NCBI RefSeq assembly: GCF_000346505.1
Contig: NZ_ANOH01000105.1
Span: 1 to 32,268, forward strand
DNA from: Aporhodopirellula sallentina SM41
Lineage (GTDB): Bacteria; Planctomycetota; Planctomycetia; Pirellulales; Pirellulaceae
DNA length: 32,268 nt
Direction of reading: 5' to 3'
In this document: in pieces, positions 1-9,670 of the stretch
How positions within the stretch are numbered: the stretch's first letter is position 1
Layout: each line of letters starts with the position of its first letter
Notes under the pieces: generated by a model
What the model was told of the DNA's origin: nothing
The model's input: only the letters and a program-made list of their open reading frames with translations
The model's database searches: none
Made by a program: the position numbers and the translations under genes

Positions 1-615
1 TTCGGGACACCCAATAAACTGCGGGTGGCAAAACAACTCGCCGCTGCACTCGGTTACGTCGGTTTGTGTCGCGGCGACCGGGTTTCTGTTCAAGCACTCG
101 GGCCGAATGGACGAAACGCTCCGGTGGTCCGATCTCGTGCGGCGCTTTGGAAACTGTTGAAGTACCTCGACGGTCTGCAGCCGGCTGCGAATCAAGATCC
201 CGACGCCAACGTGTCGCTGCATGATGGGGTGAAGGATTTTGTTCTCCGTGGGACATCCACCGGCGTCGTGGTTTTGATCACCGATTTGATGGACAAGGAG
301 GGATACGAGTCTGCCCTGCGAATGTTGATCGGTCGGCAAATGGATGTCTTCGTGCTGCAGGTCTTGTCTCAGGAAGAATTGGATCCGCCGTTGCGAGGCG
401 ACCGTCGATTGATCGACGTGGAGGACGGTGACGCGGCCGAAATCACGGTGAATCAACACGTGATCGATCGCTATCAAGAGACATTGAAATCGTTTCTTCA
501 TCAGGCACGGCAATACTGTGCACAACGATCGATCATGCACGTTCTCGTGCCGACTGACACGCCGATCGAAACCGTGATGACGAAGTACCTGCGATCACGG
601 GGAGTAGTTCGATGA
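1..615 (+). CDS. DUF58 domain protein, C-terminal part (5' end outside window)
   Basis: The reading frame is open from base 1, so the gene begins upstream of the window; the internal GTG at 25 is probably not its start. The visible 204 residues match the C-terminal half of DUF58 proteins: the stretch around 'KQLAAALGYVGL' is the typical segment after the VWA-like metal-site region, and 'GVVVLITDLMD' is the next core strand. DUF58 proteins are cytoplasmic or membrane-associated VWA-like proteins of unknown biochemical role, usually encoded beside a MoxR AAA ATPase and BatA-type membrane proteins. That fits the neighbour, because the stop codon overlaps the next ATG (ATGA at 612-615), implying translational coupling. 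The MoxR gene would be expected upstream of the window. Family assignment is fairly sure; function is inferred from context only. Confidence 0.85.
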   Translation, partial: FGTPNKLRVAKQLAAALGYVGLCRGDRVSVQALGPNGRNAPVVRSRAALWKLLKYLDGLQPAANQDPDANVSLHDGVKDFVLRGTSTGVVVLITDLMDKEGYESALRMLIGRQMDVFVLQVLSQEELDPPLRGDRRLIDVEDGDAAEITVNQHVIDRYQETLKSFLHQARQYCAQRSIMHVLVPTDTPIETVMTKYLRSRGVVR

Positions 616-2639
616 GTTTGATCCCCGCCCTGACTGGCATTTGGCCGTGGGTCGCGTTGGTGGCGGTTCCGCTCGGTATCGTGCTGCTGTACTTCCTGAA
701 GCTGCGACGCGAACCGGTTGAGGTCCCGAGTACGTATCTCTGGTCTCGAACGATTGAGGATTTGCACGTCAACAGTCTGCTGCAGCGACTCCGCAACAGC
801 ATTCTTTTGTTGCTGCAATTGCTCGCCGTTTTGTTGGCCGCGTTTGCGTTGTTTCGACCGGGCATGAGAGCGGATACGAGTTCGCTCGGGCGATTGGTTT
901 TCCTGCTCGACACGTCCGCGAGCATGCAGGCCCCGGCGCAGCAGGACGGTGAGTCCCAAACGATGACGCGGTTCGAGTACGCCCGAAAGTTGATCGGCGA
1001 CCGGATCGATACGATGCACGATGACGAGACCGCGATGTTGATCGCGTTTAGTGATCGCGCCGAAGTCATGCAGGCCTTCACGTCGGATCGGTCACGACTG
1101 CGTGACGCACTTCAACGTTGTGAGGTAACGAACCGACCGACGGATATCCTCGGTGCGTTGCGGGCGGCCGACGGGCTCGCCAACCCACGTCGAACGTCAG
1201 AGATTGCCGACATCGGCGACGTTCAGGTGGCCGACGCGATGCCTGCCGAGTTATTGCTCTACAGCGACGGTGGTTTTCAAAATGTGACCGAATTCAATCT
1301 TGGGAATTTGAAACCCGTCTATCACGCGATCGGCGAGTCCGAGACAAAGAACCTCGCGGTGGCATCGTTTTCCGCCAATCGAGATCTGCAGGACCCGAGC
1401 AAGATCGAAGCCTTTGCAACGGTCATTAACAGCGGAGAGGTCGCCGCGAGCGCCGAGGCATCGCTGTTTCTCGAAGGACGTTTGGTCGATGCCGCGTCGG
1501 TGGAACTCGCACCGGGGGATCAGTCCGGACTGTCGTTTTCGGTGGAGGCACCCGACGCGGTGCGGATGCGATTTACAATCGATATCGACGATGATTTCGA
1601 TCTGGACGACACGGCTTATGCGTCGTTGACTCCGTCAGGTTTGGTTTCTGTTTTGGTCGTGACCGAAGGCAACCGACCGCTCGAACTTGGTTTGACGACC
1701 GAGAAGGCCGCTCGGCTCGCAATGTGCGAATTTGTTGCACCGGAGTTTCTCGAAACCGATGCGTACGCCAAACGAGCCGCTGCCGGAGATGATGACCTGA
1801 TCATCTTTGACCGTTGCCACCCTAAAGAGATGCCTGCGACGAACACATTTACGATCGGCGATCTGCCGAGTGATCAATGGAAGTGGACGACTCCACCGGG
1901 CAGCCTGACCTTGATCGATATTGATCGCACGCATCCGTTGCTACGCTATCTCGAGCTGTACTCGCTATTGATTTTTTCCGGACGCGGAATCGAAGGGCCC
2001 GACGGAACCTCGGCGTTGGTCGAGTCGGATCTCGGAACCGCCATGGCTATTTCGCCCCGTGGCGGGTATCTCGATTTGGTGCTCGGGTTCGAGTTGGTTA
2101 GCCAGAACGAAGATGGTGACACCCAGGCGAACACCAATTGGTACGCCGAGCGGTCGTGGCCTGTGTTCCTGCTCAACGTGCTGCGGCATCTCGCGGGTGC
2201 GGCCACGTCATCGGCTTCTCCTTCGTATCAGCCCGGAGAGACCGTCCCCGTTCGAATCGAGAGCGCCGTTCGCGAGGTTTCGTTGGTGCGGACCGGCGAA
2301 AAGGATACTGACACGCCGATCGATACTCTCGCCGTCGGACAGGCCGGAAGTGTGGACGTCGTGAACACCGGGATGACCGGAAACTATCAACTCGTACGCG
2401 AAGGATCACAACAGGTTGATAGTGCCGGGGGCGGTGTGGTCGAACGCTTTGCGATTAACCTTTTTGACGTCCAAGAAAGCAAACTGGCGGCGAGGCCCGA
2501 TGTTGAACTCGGCTATGAAACCATCGCCACCGTCGATACCCAAATGGAAACTCGCCGCGAGTACTGGCGTCCGTTGTTGTTGCTAGCCCTTGCGGTCATC
2601 TTTATCGAGTGGTGGGTGTACACCCGCAGGTTGTCCTAG
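612..2639 (+). CDS. BatA/VWA-domain membrane protein
   Basis: A 675-residue protein starting at an ATG that overlaps the DUF58 stop. The N-terminus carries a BatA-type (aerotolerance regulator N-terminal) region with two membrane segments, at about residues 8-30 and 62-82, separated by the conserved 'LKLRREPVEVPSTYLW' stretch. A von Willebrand A domain follows with the MIDAS motif D100-T-S-A-S104 in 'FLLDTSASM'. The middle of the protein is probably extracytoplasmic beta domains, and a C-terminal membrane helix ('LLLLALAVIFIEWWVY') ends the protein. Members of MoxR/DUF58/VWA operons are thought to work as chaperone-like or stress-related envelope complexes; the precise role here is inference. 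The gene ends 29 bases before a convergent gene. Confidence 0.88.
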   Translation: MSLIPALTGIWPWVALVAVPLGIVLLYFLKLRREPVEVPSTYLWSRTIEDLHVNSLLQRLRNSILLLLQLLAVLLAAFALFRPGMRADTSSLGRLVFLLDTSASMQAPAQQDGESQTMTRFEYARKLIGDRIDTMHDDETAMLIAFSDRAEVMQAFTSDRSRLRDALQRCEVTNRPTDILGALRAADGLANPRRTSEIADIGDVQVADAMPAELLLYSDGGFQNVTEFNLGNLKPVYHAIGESETKNLAVASFSANRDLQDPSKIEAFATVINSGEVAASAEASLFLEGRLVDAASVELAPGDQSGLSFSVEAPDAVRMRFTIDIDDDFDLDDTAYASLTPSGLVSVLVVTEGNRPLELGLTTEKAARLAMCEFVAPEFLETDAYAKRAAAGDDDLIIFDRCHPKEMPATNTFTIGDLPSDQWKWTTPPGSLTLIDIDRTHPLLRYLELYSLLIFSGRGIEGPDGTSALVESDLGTAMAISPRGGYLDLVLGFELVSQNEDGDTQANTNWYAERSWPVFLLNVLRHLAGAATSSASPSYQPGETVPVRIESAVREVSLVRTGEKDTDTPIDTLAVGQAGSVDVVNTGMTGNYQLVREGSQQVDSAGGGVVERFAINLFDVQESKLAARPDVELGYETIATVDTQMETRREYWRPLLLLALAVIFIEWWVYTRRLS

Positions 2640-2668
2640 CGAAGTGTCGTGTCACTCTTAGGAAATGC

Positions 2669-3493
2669 CTACTCGTCCGATTCGGAATCGGTTTTCGAAT
2701 CCGTGTCGAGTTCTTTGACTTTGATGTTCTTCCAACGCACTTGGCCTTTGCGACCTTTGTGGATTTGCAATCCAAAGAAACCCTTGGGGTAGGTGCCGTC
2801 ATCAACCCAGTGCGAGACGGGAACTCCGTTGATCCATGTCTTCACAACGTTCCCTTGAGCCTGGATCGTCAATCGGTTCCAACCGGTACGGTCGAGCGAT
2901 TGGCGGGCGGCCTCGTGTTCTTTTAACCAAACCGGATAGAAGTACCCGCCGCAACTTTGGCCGTAGATGCCTCCGGACCAATATCGGTCGCCCGTGATTC
3001 CTTCCATCTCGGCTTGTGGGCCGTAGACCAATTCACTGTCGCCGTTGGCTTTCGTTTTTGCACGAAACATCACGCCGGAGTTTCCATCGACGTCCCACTT
3101 CATCTCGCAGGTGAAAATGAAGTCGGTGTAGTCGCTCTTTTCGGTGCTCAGGTAAGTGCTGTTCGATCCCGGTACACAGGTGCCGACGAGTTCGCCGTCA
3201 ACGGCCTCGAATCGGCAGGTGCCACCTCGCGGAATCCACCCTGTCAAATCGTTACCATTGAACAGGTCTTGAAATCCTTCATCGAGCGACGGTTCTTCGT
3301 CGGTGTTGAGCAGCATGTCCTCAGGTTGAGGGATGTTTTGTTGCGACTTGTATTTCGCATACCAATCCTTCTGTTTCGGGTCGACTTCGTTTGCCCACGC
3401 AGTCACGCCTGACATGGCGGCGCTGACGAGCATAGCGAGGAGCATTGCAAGAGACGTGATTGGGCGTGGTTTCCGGATCATTGTGAAATTCAT
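2669..3493 (-). CDS. Secreted DUF1080 (3-keto-disaccharide hydrolase-like) protein
   Basis: I chose the ATG at 3493 (274 aa) over the longer upstream frame because the signal peptide begins there: a basic start (MIRKPRP), a hydrophobic stretch of about 20 residues and an A-x-A-like end near 'AWANE'. ATG 3481 is an equally possible start. After a short linker the DUF1080 domain runs from about residue 70 ('FQDLFNGNDLTGW') to about 263 ('VRWKNIKVKEL'), a concanavalin-like jelly roll. The internal 'NSGVMFRAK' and 'GWNRLTIQAQGN' stretches are typical. DUF1080 proteins are abundant in planctomycetes and some act on 3-keto sugars, but the substrate here cannot be read from sequence. The tail is acidic (DTDSKTDSESDE). 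It converges with the VWA gene and diverges from the transporter gene. Confidence 0.88.
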   Translation of the reverse strand: MNFTMIRKPRPITSLAMLLAMLVSAAMSGVTAWANEVDPKQKDWYAKYKSQQNIPQPEDMLLNTDEEPSLDEGFQDLFNGNDLTGWIPRGGTCRFEAVDGELVGTCVPGSNSTYLSTEKSDYTDFIFTCEMKWDVDGNSGVMFRAKTKANGDSELVYGPQAEMEGITGDRYWSGGIYGQSCGGYFYPVWLKEHEAARQSLDRTGWNRLTIQAQGNVVKTWINGVPVSHWVDDGTYPKGFFGLQIHKGRKGQVRWKNIKVKELDTDSKTDSESDE

Positions 3494-3738
3494 GTTTGGT
3501 TCGGGCAGGTAGTTAGTCGTCTGTGTGTCGACGCATTCTCTGTTTGGAAGTCGATTCGTCGATTGCGTCGCCGCTGATTTTATTTCGGCCGTGAGACGAA
3601 TCATAGAGACGGGCGGGGCCTGATTCTGCGAGGGGATGGAAGGTTTCGAGAAAGTTTCACAGAATTCAACATCTCGCGCACAAACGGTCACCTGCCTCCG
3701 GATGGCAGCAGGCCTTTCCTCGTTCCCAGGTAGTTTTC

Positions 3739-5090
3739 GTGACAACTCCATCTGACGCTGCGGAAACTGCCGAACCGACACGGTCGTCTTGGTGGGCTCG
3801 TGTCCGGCCTGAGGAACGGACCGCGGTTGTTTACGCGACGGCTTGGTTTTTTGCATTTTGTTCGGATACATGGTGGTCCGTCCGGTGCGAGAAACGATGG
3901 GCAGTGTCGGCGGGACGCAGCAACTGCAGGGTTTGATGCTGGTCACGTTTCTCGTCATGTTGGCCGCTGTGCCGCTTTACTCCGCCCTGGTCGCTCGCCT
4001 ACCGCGACGATGGTTGGTGCGAGTGGTTTATCATTTTTTTGCGAGTTGCTTGGTCACGTTTTTCCTGTTGATGCAACTCGACATCGAGTGGGTGAGGACG
4101 TGGACGGCACGCTGCTTCTTCGTGTGGGTGAACGTTTTTGCTTTGTTTGCGACGAGCGTTTTTTGGAGTGTGCTCGCAGACCTTTTCACGAGCAGCCAAG
4201 GCAAACGTTTGTTCGGAATGATCGCCGCGGGAGGAACCGCAGGTGCGATCACCGGTTCGTTGTTGACCAGCCAAGTGGCAACACGTCTGTCGACCGGCGC
4301 GTTGTTGTTATTGCCGGTCGTCATGATTGAAATCGGTTTGTGGTTTGCGTGGAGGCTCGAAAAACAGTTTGGGCATGCGTCGCGTGAGATGAATTCGCAG
4401 GAGGCAGACGCCGCAAAAAAACGTCCGTCGGAAAGTCCGACCGGTGGCGGAGTGTTGTCGGGGATCACGCATGTCGCGCGGTCACCTTACCTGGCGATGA
4501 TTTGTGCGTTCTTGGTGCTCGTGCAGTTTTGCGGCACGCAGTTGTACTTCCAACAAGCCGAGATTGTTGCGGCGGAAATCGAGACGAAGGAAGCACGAAC
4601 CCAGTTGTTTGCGTATCTCGATTTGGGAACGCAACTATTAACGTTAGCGATTCAGGCGTTGCTATCCGGGATCGTTCTTCGCCGGTTCGGTGTCAGTGTC
4701 GCGTTGGTCATTTTGCCCGTGATTTACTTCGCCGGTTTTCTTTCGCTCGCGTTCATTCCGGCCTTGTCGACGTTGGTCGTCACCATGATTGCGACGCGAG
4801 CGGGAGGTTACGGCATTACCGTCCCGGCTCGCGAAGTGTTGTTCACGGTGGTCAGTCGCGAAGACAAATACAAATCGAAAAGTTTCATCGACACGGTCGT
4901 CTTGCGCGGGGGCGACGCGTTGTCCGGGCAGCTATTCGGCGTGGCGCGGCAACTGGGCATGGGGATTGCCGCAATGAATCTCTGGGCGTTGCCGCTGACG
5001 GTGATCTGGGGAACGATCGCGTGGCGATTAGGACGCATGCAAAAGCGTCGTGCGGCGCAATTGGCAATCCAAAACGAATCAGGAGCGTGA
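3739..5090 (+). CDS. NTP/NDP-exchange (TLC/MFS)-like transporter, interrupted by a one-base frameshift
   Basis: The frame from GTG 3739 encodes 'VRPEERTAVVYATAWFF', the conserved cytoplasmic start and first helix of the ATP/ADP-exchange-like (TLC) transporter family. It then loses frame at the T6 run 3847-3852. The next frame continues exactly where the family should, with 'LFGYMVVRPVRETMG', and stays open to 5090. Adding one T restores 'AWFFCILFGYMVVRP' and a continuous protein of about 450 residues with some 12 membrane helices. A start at TTG 3843 would remove half of helix 1. Substrate is uncertain: the family includes nucleotide transporters, but free-living bacteria carry many uncharacterised relatives. 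The cause could be an assembly indel, a real mutation or -1 slippage. Family call moderate; frameshift call strong. Confidence 0.72.
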
Positions 5091-5130
5091 AGGCCTTTGG
5101 CCGCGTGTCGGTGGAGCGGATTTGAGAGAC

Positions 5131-6597
5131 TCAAGCAAGGATTTCGCTCACAACGCGGCCGTGCACATCGGTGAGTCTGAAGTCGCGACCCGCGTAGCGG
5201 TAGGTAAGCCGTTCGTGATCAATTCCCAGAATGTGGAGGATCGTGGCATGCAGGTCATGCATGTGAACTCGATCATGCAACGAATAGTATCCGTAGTCGT
5301 CGGTTGATCCGTAGGCGAACCCCGGTTTGACGGCTCCGCCGGCAAGTACCATCGAGAATCCTTGGGGGTTGTGGTCACGTCCGTTGCCGCCCTGCAACAC
5401 CGGCGTGCGACCGAATTCACCGCCCCACACGATCAGCGTATCCTCCCACATTCCGCGCTGTTTCAAATCATGCATTAATGCGGCGATCGGTAGATCGGTT
5501 GCCAAAGCATTTTTGTTGTGTCCGGCTACGAGATTACTGTGTTGGTCCCAAACCTGACCGCTGCTGACGGTAATGAATCGCACTCCCGCCTCGGCGAGTC
5601 GTCGAGCGAGCAGACAGCTCTGACCGAATGATTTGGTAGCTGGTTGGTCGAGACCATACGCCGCCTGCATTGCTGCGGACTCGCGGTTGATGTCGAACAC
5701 TTCCGGAGCCGCTTCCCGCATCCGCGAAGCCAAATCCATCGCTTCGATGGCGCCTTCGATTTCTCGATCCGGGCCGCTGCGGTGATGATGAAGTTGATTC
5801 ATTTGGCGAACCAAATCAAACCGCTGTTGAACTTCTTCGGGATCGCCGGGTGCATCGAGGTAGGGGATCTTCCCGCTTCCAAACTTGCCGTTACTGCCGA
5901 TCTTGGTTGCTTGATGCATGGCGGGCAGGAACGCGGCGCCGTAGTTTCGCGGGCCGCCATGTGCGGTGGCGGGACCGATCGCGATATGAGCGGGAAGGTC
6001 GGGATGTCCACTGCCCAGCGCATAACTGACCCAGGCACCAACGCTCGGACGCACTAAATTGTCGCTGCCCGTATTGACCATCCCAACGGCCTGACCGTGA
6101 GATTGTCCCTTGGTGTGCATGCTGCGAATCACACACAGTGAATCGGCTTGTTCGGCCATGTGCGGTAGCAGGTCGCTGACCCACAATCCGGATTCACCTC
6201 GCTGGGCAAATTTCCACGGTCCGTTAAATAGCTTGGGAATCGCGTTGATGTTGGGTGGCAGTGCAAACGGCAGCGGTTTGCCGTCGTCTCGGGCGAGCAA
6301 CGGTTTGTAGTCGAACGTGTCAACATGACTGGGCCCGCCATGCATAAACAAAAGGATCACTCGCCGGGCCCGTGGCATGACATGCAGTGGTTGGATTACG
6401 CCTGAAGAGTCCGTGTCGGATGCCGTTGGTGATGCGGCCGTCGCGGTAGTCCAGGGGAAGAATCCGGAAATCGCGAGCGAACCCAGTCCAAACGACCCGG
6501 TGACGCCGAATTGACGCCGGGTCAACTCGCTGGACGACCAAGGGCCGCTGTTGTTTTGCAGGCTGCGTGAGAAAACTCGAGATCGGAATCGGTTCAT
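5131..6597 (-). CDS. DUF1501 protein with twin-arginine signal
   Basis: The ATG at 6597 gives 488 residues and lies 5 bases after the stop of the upstream DUF1549 gene, so the two form an operon. The N-terminus has a Tat-type signal: R27-R28 in '[12 protein letters not shown]', then a hydrophobic segment ending near residue 55. The rest is the DUF1501 fold, related to alkaline phosphatase/sulfatase enzymes: '[12 protein letters not shown]' near the start of the domain (putative metal ligands), 'WGGEFGRTP' and 'GRDHNPQGF' near the C-terminus. DUF1501 proteins are nearly always paired with DUF1549/DUF1553 proteins in planctomycetes. The substrate is unknown, with polysaccharide or sulfated-glycan processing often proposed. 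The exported location is inferred from the signal. Confidence 0.92.
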   Translation of the reverse strand: MNRFRSRVFSRSLQNNSGPWSSSELTRRQFGVTGSFGLGSLAISGFFPWTTATAASPTASDTDSSGVIQPLHVMPRARRVILLFMHGGPSHVDTFDYKPLLARDDGKPLPFALPPNINAIPKLFNGPWKFAQRGESGLWVSDLLPHMAEQADSLCVIRSMHTKGQSHGQAVGMVNTGSDNLVRPSVGAWVSYALGSGHPDLPAHIAIGPATAHGGPRNYGAAFLPAMHQATKIGSNGKFGSGKIPYLDAPGDPEEVQQRFDLVRQMNQLHHHRSGPDREIEGAIEAMDLASRMREAAPEVFDINRESAAMQAAYGLDQPATKSFGQSCLLARRLAEAGVRFITVSSGQVWDQHSNLVAGHNKNALATDLPIAALMHDLKQRGMWEDTLIVWGGEFGRTPVLQGGNGRDHNPQGFSMVLAGGAVKPGFAYGSTDDYGYYSLHDRVHMHDLHATILHILGIDHERLTYRYAGRDFRLTDVHGRVVSEILA

Positions 6598-6602
6598 TGC
6601 GG

Positions 6603-9491
6603 TCAATCCAATAATCGGAATTCGGTTCCTGCGAACAGAGCGGCAATCCAATGCTGCCATGCATCGGGCGATTGGGGATCTTCGGCGAAGACTCGGTGTG
6701 CGAGTCGTTTGTCGTTTTCGTTCGGCGAGCGTTGCAGGCACAGCTGATAGACGAATTCCAGCCGTTCCTCCAATCCCTCGCGGCTGTTGAGCACGCGATC
6801 CGCCGTCTGTCGTGCCCAATCTTTAATCTCGGGAGCGTTGATCAAAACGAGAGCCTGGCCGGGCACGTTGGTCGTCGGGCGTCGTCCAACCAACAAGTCG
6901 GGATCGGCTGCGTCTAAGGCCGTCATCATCGGTGGCAGGTACCCTCTCACAATCGGCAAATAGATCGAACGATAGGGTGCGGCAACACTCGCGATCTTTC
7001 CCGCTTTGCTGTTTCCGTTGTTCCCCGATACCAACACGCCGTGCGACTTCATGGTTTCCAATATCGGTTCACGCGAGAGAGTCCCGGTGGCAGCCAGCAT
7101 CGCGTCGCGAATCGCTTCTGCTGGCAATCGACGCCGGTGCATCCGCCACCACAATCGGTTCTCGGGATCGGTGCTTGCGCTTGCGGCGTTGTATTCGCTC
7201 GATCGATGGTAAGCCGCGGAACGGACGATTTCACGAACGAGTGGTTTCAAATGCCAGCCCTTGCGGACAAAGCTTGTCGCGAGGTAGTCAAGTAGTTCGG
7301 GATGGGAAGGACGCTCTCCACGTTCGCCGAAGTTGTCGACGGTGCGAACCAGTCCCTCACCCATCAGATGCATCCAAACACGATTGACAAAGACGCGCGC
7401 CACCAGTGGATGGTCTGGATCGGTCAGCCAATCCGCCAGATCCAATCGACCGCTGCCACGCGGATTTGCAATGATCGCATCCCCACCGCTGCAAACTTGC
7501 AAGAATCCTCGGGGGACGATCTCGCCAAGGTTTTTCGGTTCACCGCGAATGTGTACGGGACTGTCAGATATTTTTGACGTTGGCCGGTCCGTGGGAGCCA
7601 TCGCCATGGGCAGCGGCTTGGGTTTCTCTTTGACGAGTTTTTGAAGTCGTTGTTTGAGTGAATTGAGCTTCTTTTGTGCCTCGTCGATGCGTGCATGGAC
7701 GGCTGTCTTGTGGGCGTTCTCCTCCGGGTGATTGATCTTGTTCAGGTCGTCCGTCGATAAGAACTGCACCGCATCTGCGATCACATAACCATTGGTTTCT
7801 CGATTCGAAAGAGTCACCACGGCAGGTGACGATGCTTTGAAGTCGAACGTGCCTAACGATCTCCAAAAGGGAGGCGTGTCGATTTTACGCTGGCTGATGG
7901 TTGTTGTGACGATGCCATCGGACGTCTCGATGGTGATAGGGACATTGGAGGCACGGTTGGAGTTTGCTGAATAAGCAACACGCACTTCGTAGGGTCCGTT
8001 CGACGGCAGGTCGGCAGCGAAGCGAATTTTGGCTGTACCTTTTTGTGCGTTGTTGTCATGAACGTAACCTTTGCCCACATATCCCTTGGTATAGGTCGAC
8101 TCTTTCCATGTTCCGGTCTTGGTGGCTTGGCTGTCGTCGACGACGATACCACTCAATTCCTCGGAGATTCCTGACTTCGCATCTTGAAGCGTCTTTTCTG
8201 CCGTGGCAATTTCTGACTTCAGGGTTTGGACCGCGCGTTCATGCTGGCGAACCGCCTCGCGGTGGTTTTTAGAAGTCGGCAAAGGCACACGGTTCCACGT
8301 GCTCACGTATGCTTGGCTTTCTCCTTTCAACGTGACCGTACTTTTGAAGATTCCCGCCAGTGCGTAGTAATCGGACGTCGGCACGGGATCAAATTTGTGA
8401 TCGTGACAGCGAGCGCAGCCCAACGTCATCCCCAGGAAAGCTCGGCCGATGGTGTCGATCTGTTCGTCCACGACATCGAGTTCGAGTTTGGTCTTGTCCC
8501 GCTCACTGAGCATCTTGGTGCCGAGCATCAAGAAGGTCGTCGCGACCACGTTGTCGTGTCGTTCGGCATCGGTGTCGTATGGCAGTTGGTCTCCGGCGAT
8601 CTGCTGACGAATCATCTGGTCGAAAGGTCGGTCCGATGCGAAGGAACGAATCAGGTAGTCGCGATACCGCCAAGCTTCGTGGAACGTCGCGTTGAAGTCG
8701 CTGCCGTTGCTGTCGGCGTATCGAGCCACATCCATCCAGTGACGCGCCCAATGTTCTGCGAATCCTGGTGAATCGAGCATTTCGTCGACGATGCGATTCC
8801 AATGTTGCCAAGACGGATCCAATTTCCATCGATGTTGCAACTCGATCGATGGTGGGAGGCCGGTCAAATCGAATGAAAGTCGTCGTAGCCGAGTCTCGTC
8901 GGCGGCTTGGGAATTGGGGGCGATGTCGGAAGCGCGCAACCGTTCGCCAATGAACTGATCAATGACGCCTCGTGATTCGTCATAGGATTGGGTGGTGGGC
9001 TCGACCGAAGTCAACGGTTGAAATGCCCAGAACTTCCGTCCTTTTTCGATGTCGACAAGTTCGCGTTTGACAACTCCGGCGGTGACTTGGTTGCGTGGGT
9101 CGGTCGCTCCCGCAGCGATCCATTGCTCGAAATCACGAATCACCGAATCGGGAAGTTTGCCTTTGGGTGGCATCTCGGATGCTTCGTATCGGATCGCTAA
9201 GACGAGTGGACTTTCGTCAACCTCGCCGGGTTTGATTGCCGGCCCACTGTCTCCGCCAACGAGCATGGCGTCGGACGAATCCAGTAAAAGCGAGCCACCG
9301 ATTTCGTCGGCATCTGCGGCATGACACTCATAGCAGTGTTCCACAAGAACGGGACGAATTCTGTTTTCAAAAAACGCAACCGACTCGGCAGGTTCTTTGG
9401 CGGCGGGAGTTGATGACCAGAGCAAGGCGAGCAAGCACGCGGGCATCCACCGCTGGTGAGGGCGGAAGGTGGGCATGGTGATCTTTTCCAA
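6603..9491 (-). CDS. PSC1-type cytochrome c / DUF1549 / DUF1553 protein with golvesin-like domain
   Basis: A 962-residue exported protein. A signal peptide (hydrophobic 'PACLLALLW') starts at ATG 9491 or ATG 9476. The planctomycete cytochrome C domain follows, with heme motif C53-Y-E-C56-H57, then DUF1549 (about 165-400) containing a second CxxCH in '[11 protein letters not shown]' near residue 360. A charged, probably coiled-coil segment (about 403-440) leads to an inserted beta domain (about 458-575). Its '[12 protein letters not shown]' start and '[10 protein letters not shown]' end resemble the golvesin/xanthan-lyase carbohydrate-binding type. Another charged helix (590-620) precedes DUF1553 (about 675-945, '[14 protein letters not shown]'). 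It is the first gene of the operon with DUF1501. A redox or carbohydrate-related envelope role is inferred from the domains. Confidence 0.92.
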   Translation of the reverse strand: MEKITMPTFRPHQRWMPACLLALLWSSTPAAKEPAESVAFFENRIRPVLVEHCYECHAADADEIGGSLLLDSSDAMLVGGDSGPAIKPGEVDESPLVLAIRYEASEMPPKGKLPDSVIRDFEQWIAAGATDPRNQVTAGVVKRELVDIEKGRKFWAFQPLTSVEPTTQSYDESRGVIDQFIGERLRASDIAPNSQAADETRLRRLSFDLTGLPPSIELQHRWKLDPSWQHWNRIVDEMLDSPGFAEHWARHWMDVARYADSNGSDFNATFHEAWRYRDYLIRSFASDRPFDQMIRQQIAGDQLPYDTDAERHDNVVATTFLMLGTKMLSERDKTKLELDVVDEQIDTIGRAFLGMTLGCARCHDHKFDPVPTSDYYALAGIFKSTVTLKGESQAYVSTWNRVPLPTSKNHREAVRQHERAVQTLKSEIATAEKTLQDAKSGISEELSGIVVDDSQATKTGTWKESTYTKGYVGKGYVHDNNAQKGTAKIRFAADLPSNGPYEVRVAYSANSNRASNVPITIETSDGIVTTTISQRKIDTPPFWRSLGTFDFKASSPAVVTLSNRETNGYVIADAVQFLSTDDLNKINHPEENAHKTAVHARIDEAQKKLNSLKQRLQKLVKEKPKPLPMAMAPTDRPTSKISDSPVHIRGEPKNLGEIVPRGFLQVCSGGDAIIANPRGSGRLDLADWLTDPDHPLVARVFVNRVWMHLMGEGLVRTVDNFGERGERPSHPELLDYLATSFVRKGWHLKPLVREIVRSAAYHRSSEYNAASASTDPENRLWWRMHRRRLPAEAIRDAMLAATGTLSREPILETMKSHGVLVSGNNGNSKAGKIASVAAPYRSIYLPIVRGYLPPMMTALDAADPDLLVGRRPTTNVPGQALVLINAPEIKDWARQTADRVLNSREGLEERLEFVYQLCLQRSPNENDKRLAHRVFAEDPQSPDAWQHWIAALFAGTEFRLLD

Positions 9492-9636
9492 GGCGGGTCG
9501 GGCGACCCTTGGGGAGATCTAGGGGGGTGGGAGGTTGACATCGTATCACAGTTCAACCGCACAAGCACAAAAAAATTTTGAGCGATACGACACCTCCGCA
9601 TCCCAGCGCACGCCGGACGGAAGAGCGTTGGTTTGC

Positions 9637-9657
9637 CGAGAGTTGTTCAAACTCTCG
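9637..9657 (-). terminator. Possible hairpin after the amidohydrolase gene
   Basis: A perfect 8-bp stem with a 5-base loop (cgagagtt / aactctcg) lies 13 bases downstream of the amidohydrolase stop. No T tract follows on the minus strand, so it could be a weak terminator or an mRNA 3' stabiliser rather than a classical intrinsic terminator. Confidence 0.4.
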
Positions 9658-9670
9658 ACCCCGCTGTTGG

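Noticed and set aside
3843-3845. TTG as the start of the transporter
   Set aside because: It falls in the middle of the first membrane helix; family-like coding continues upstream in the other frame.
3494-3958. Long N-terminal extension of the DUF1080 protein
   Set aside because: A clear signal peptide begins at ATG 3493/3481; the extension overlaps the opposite transporter gene start.
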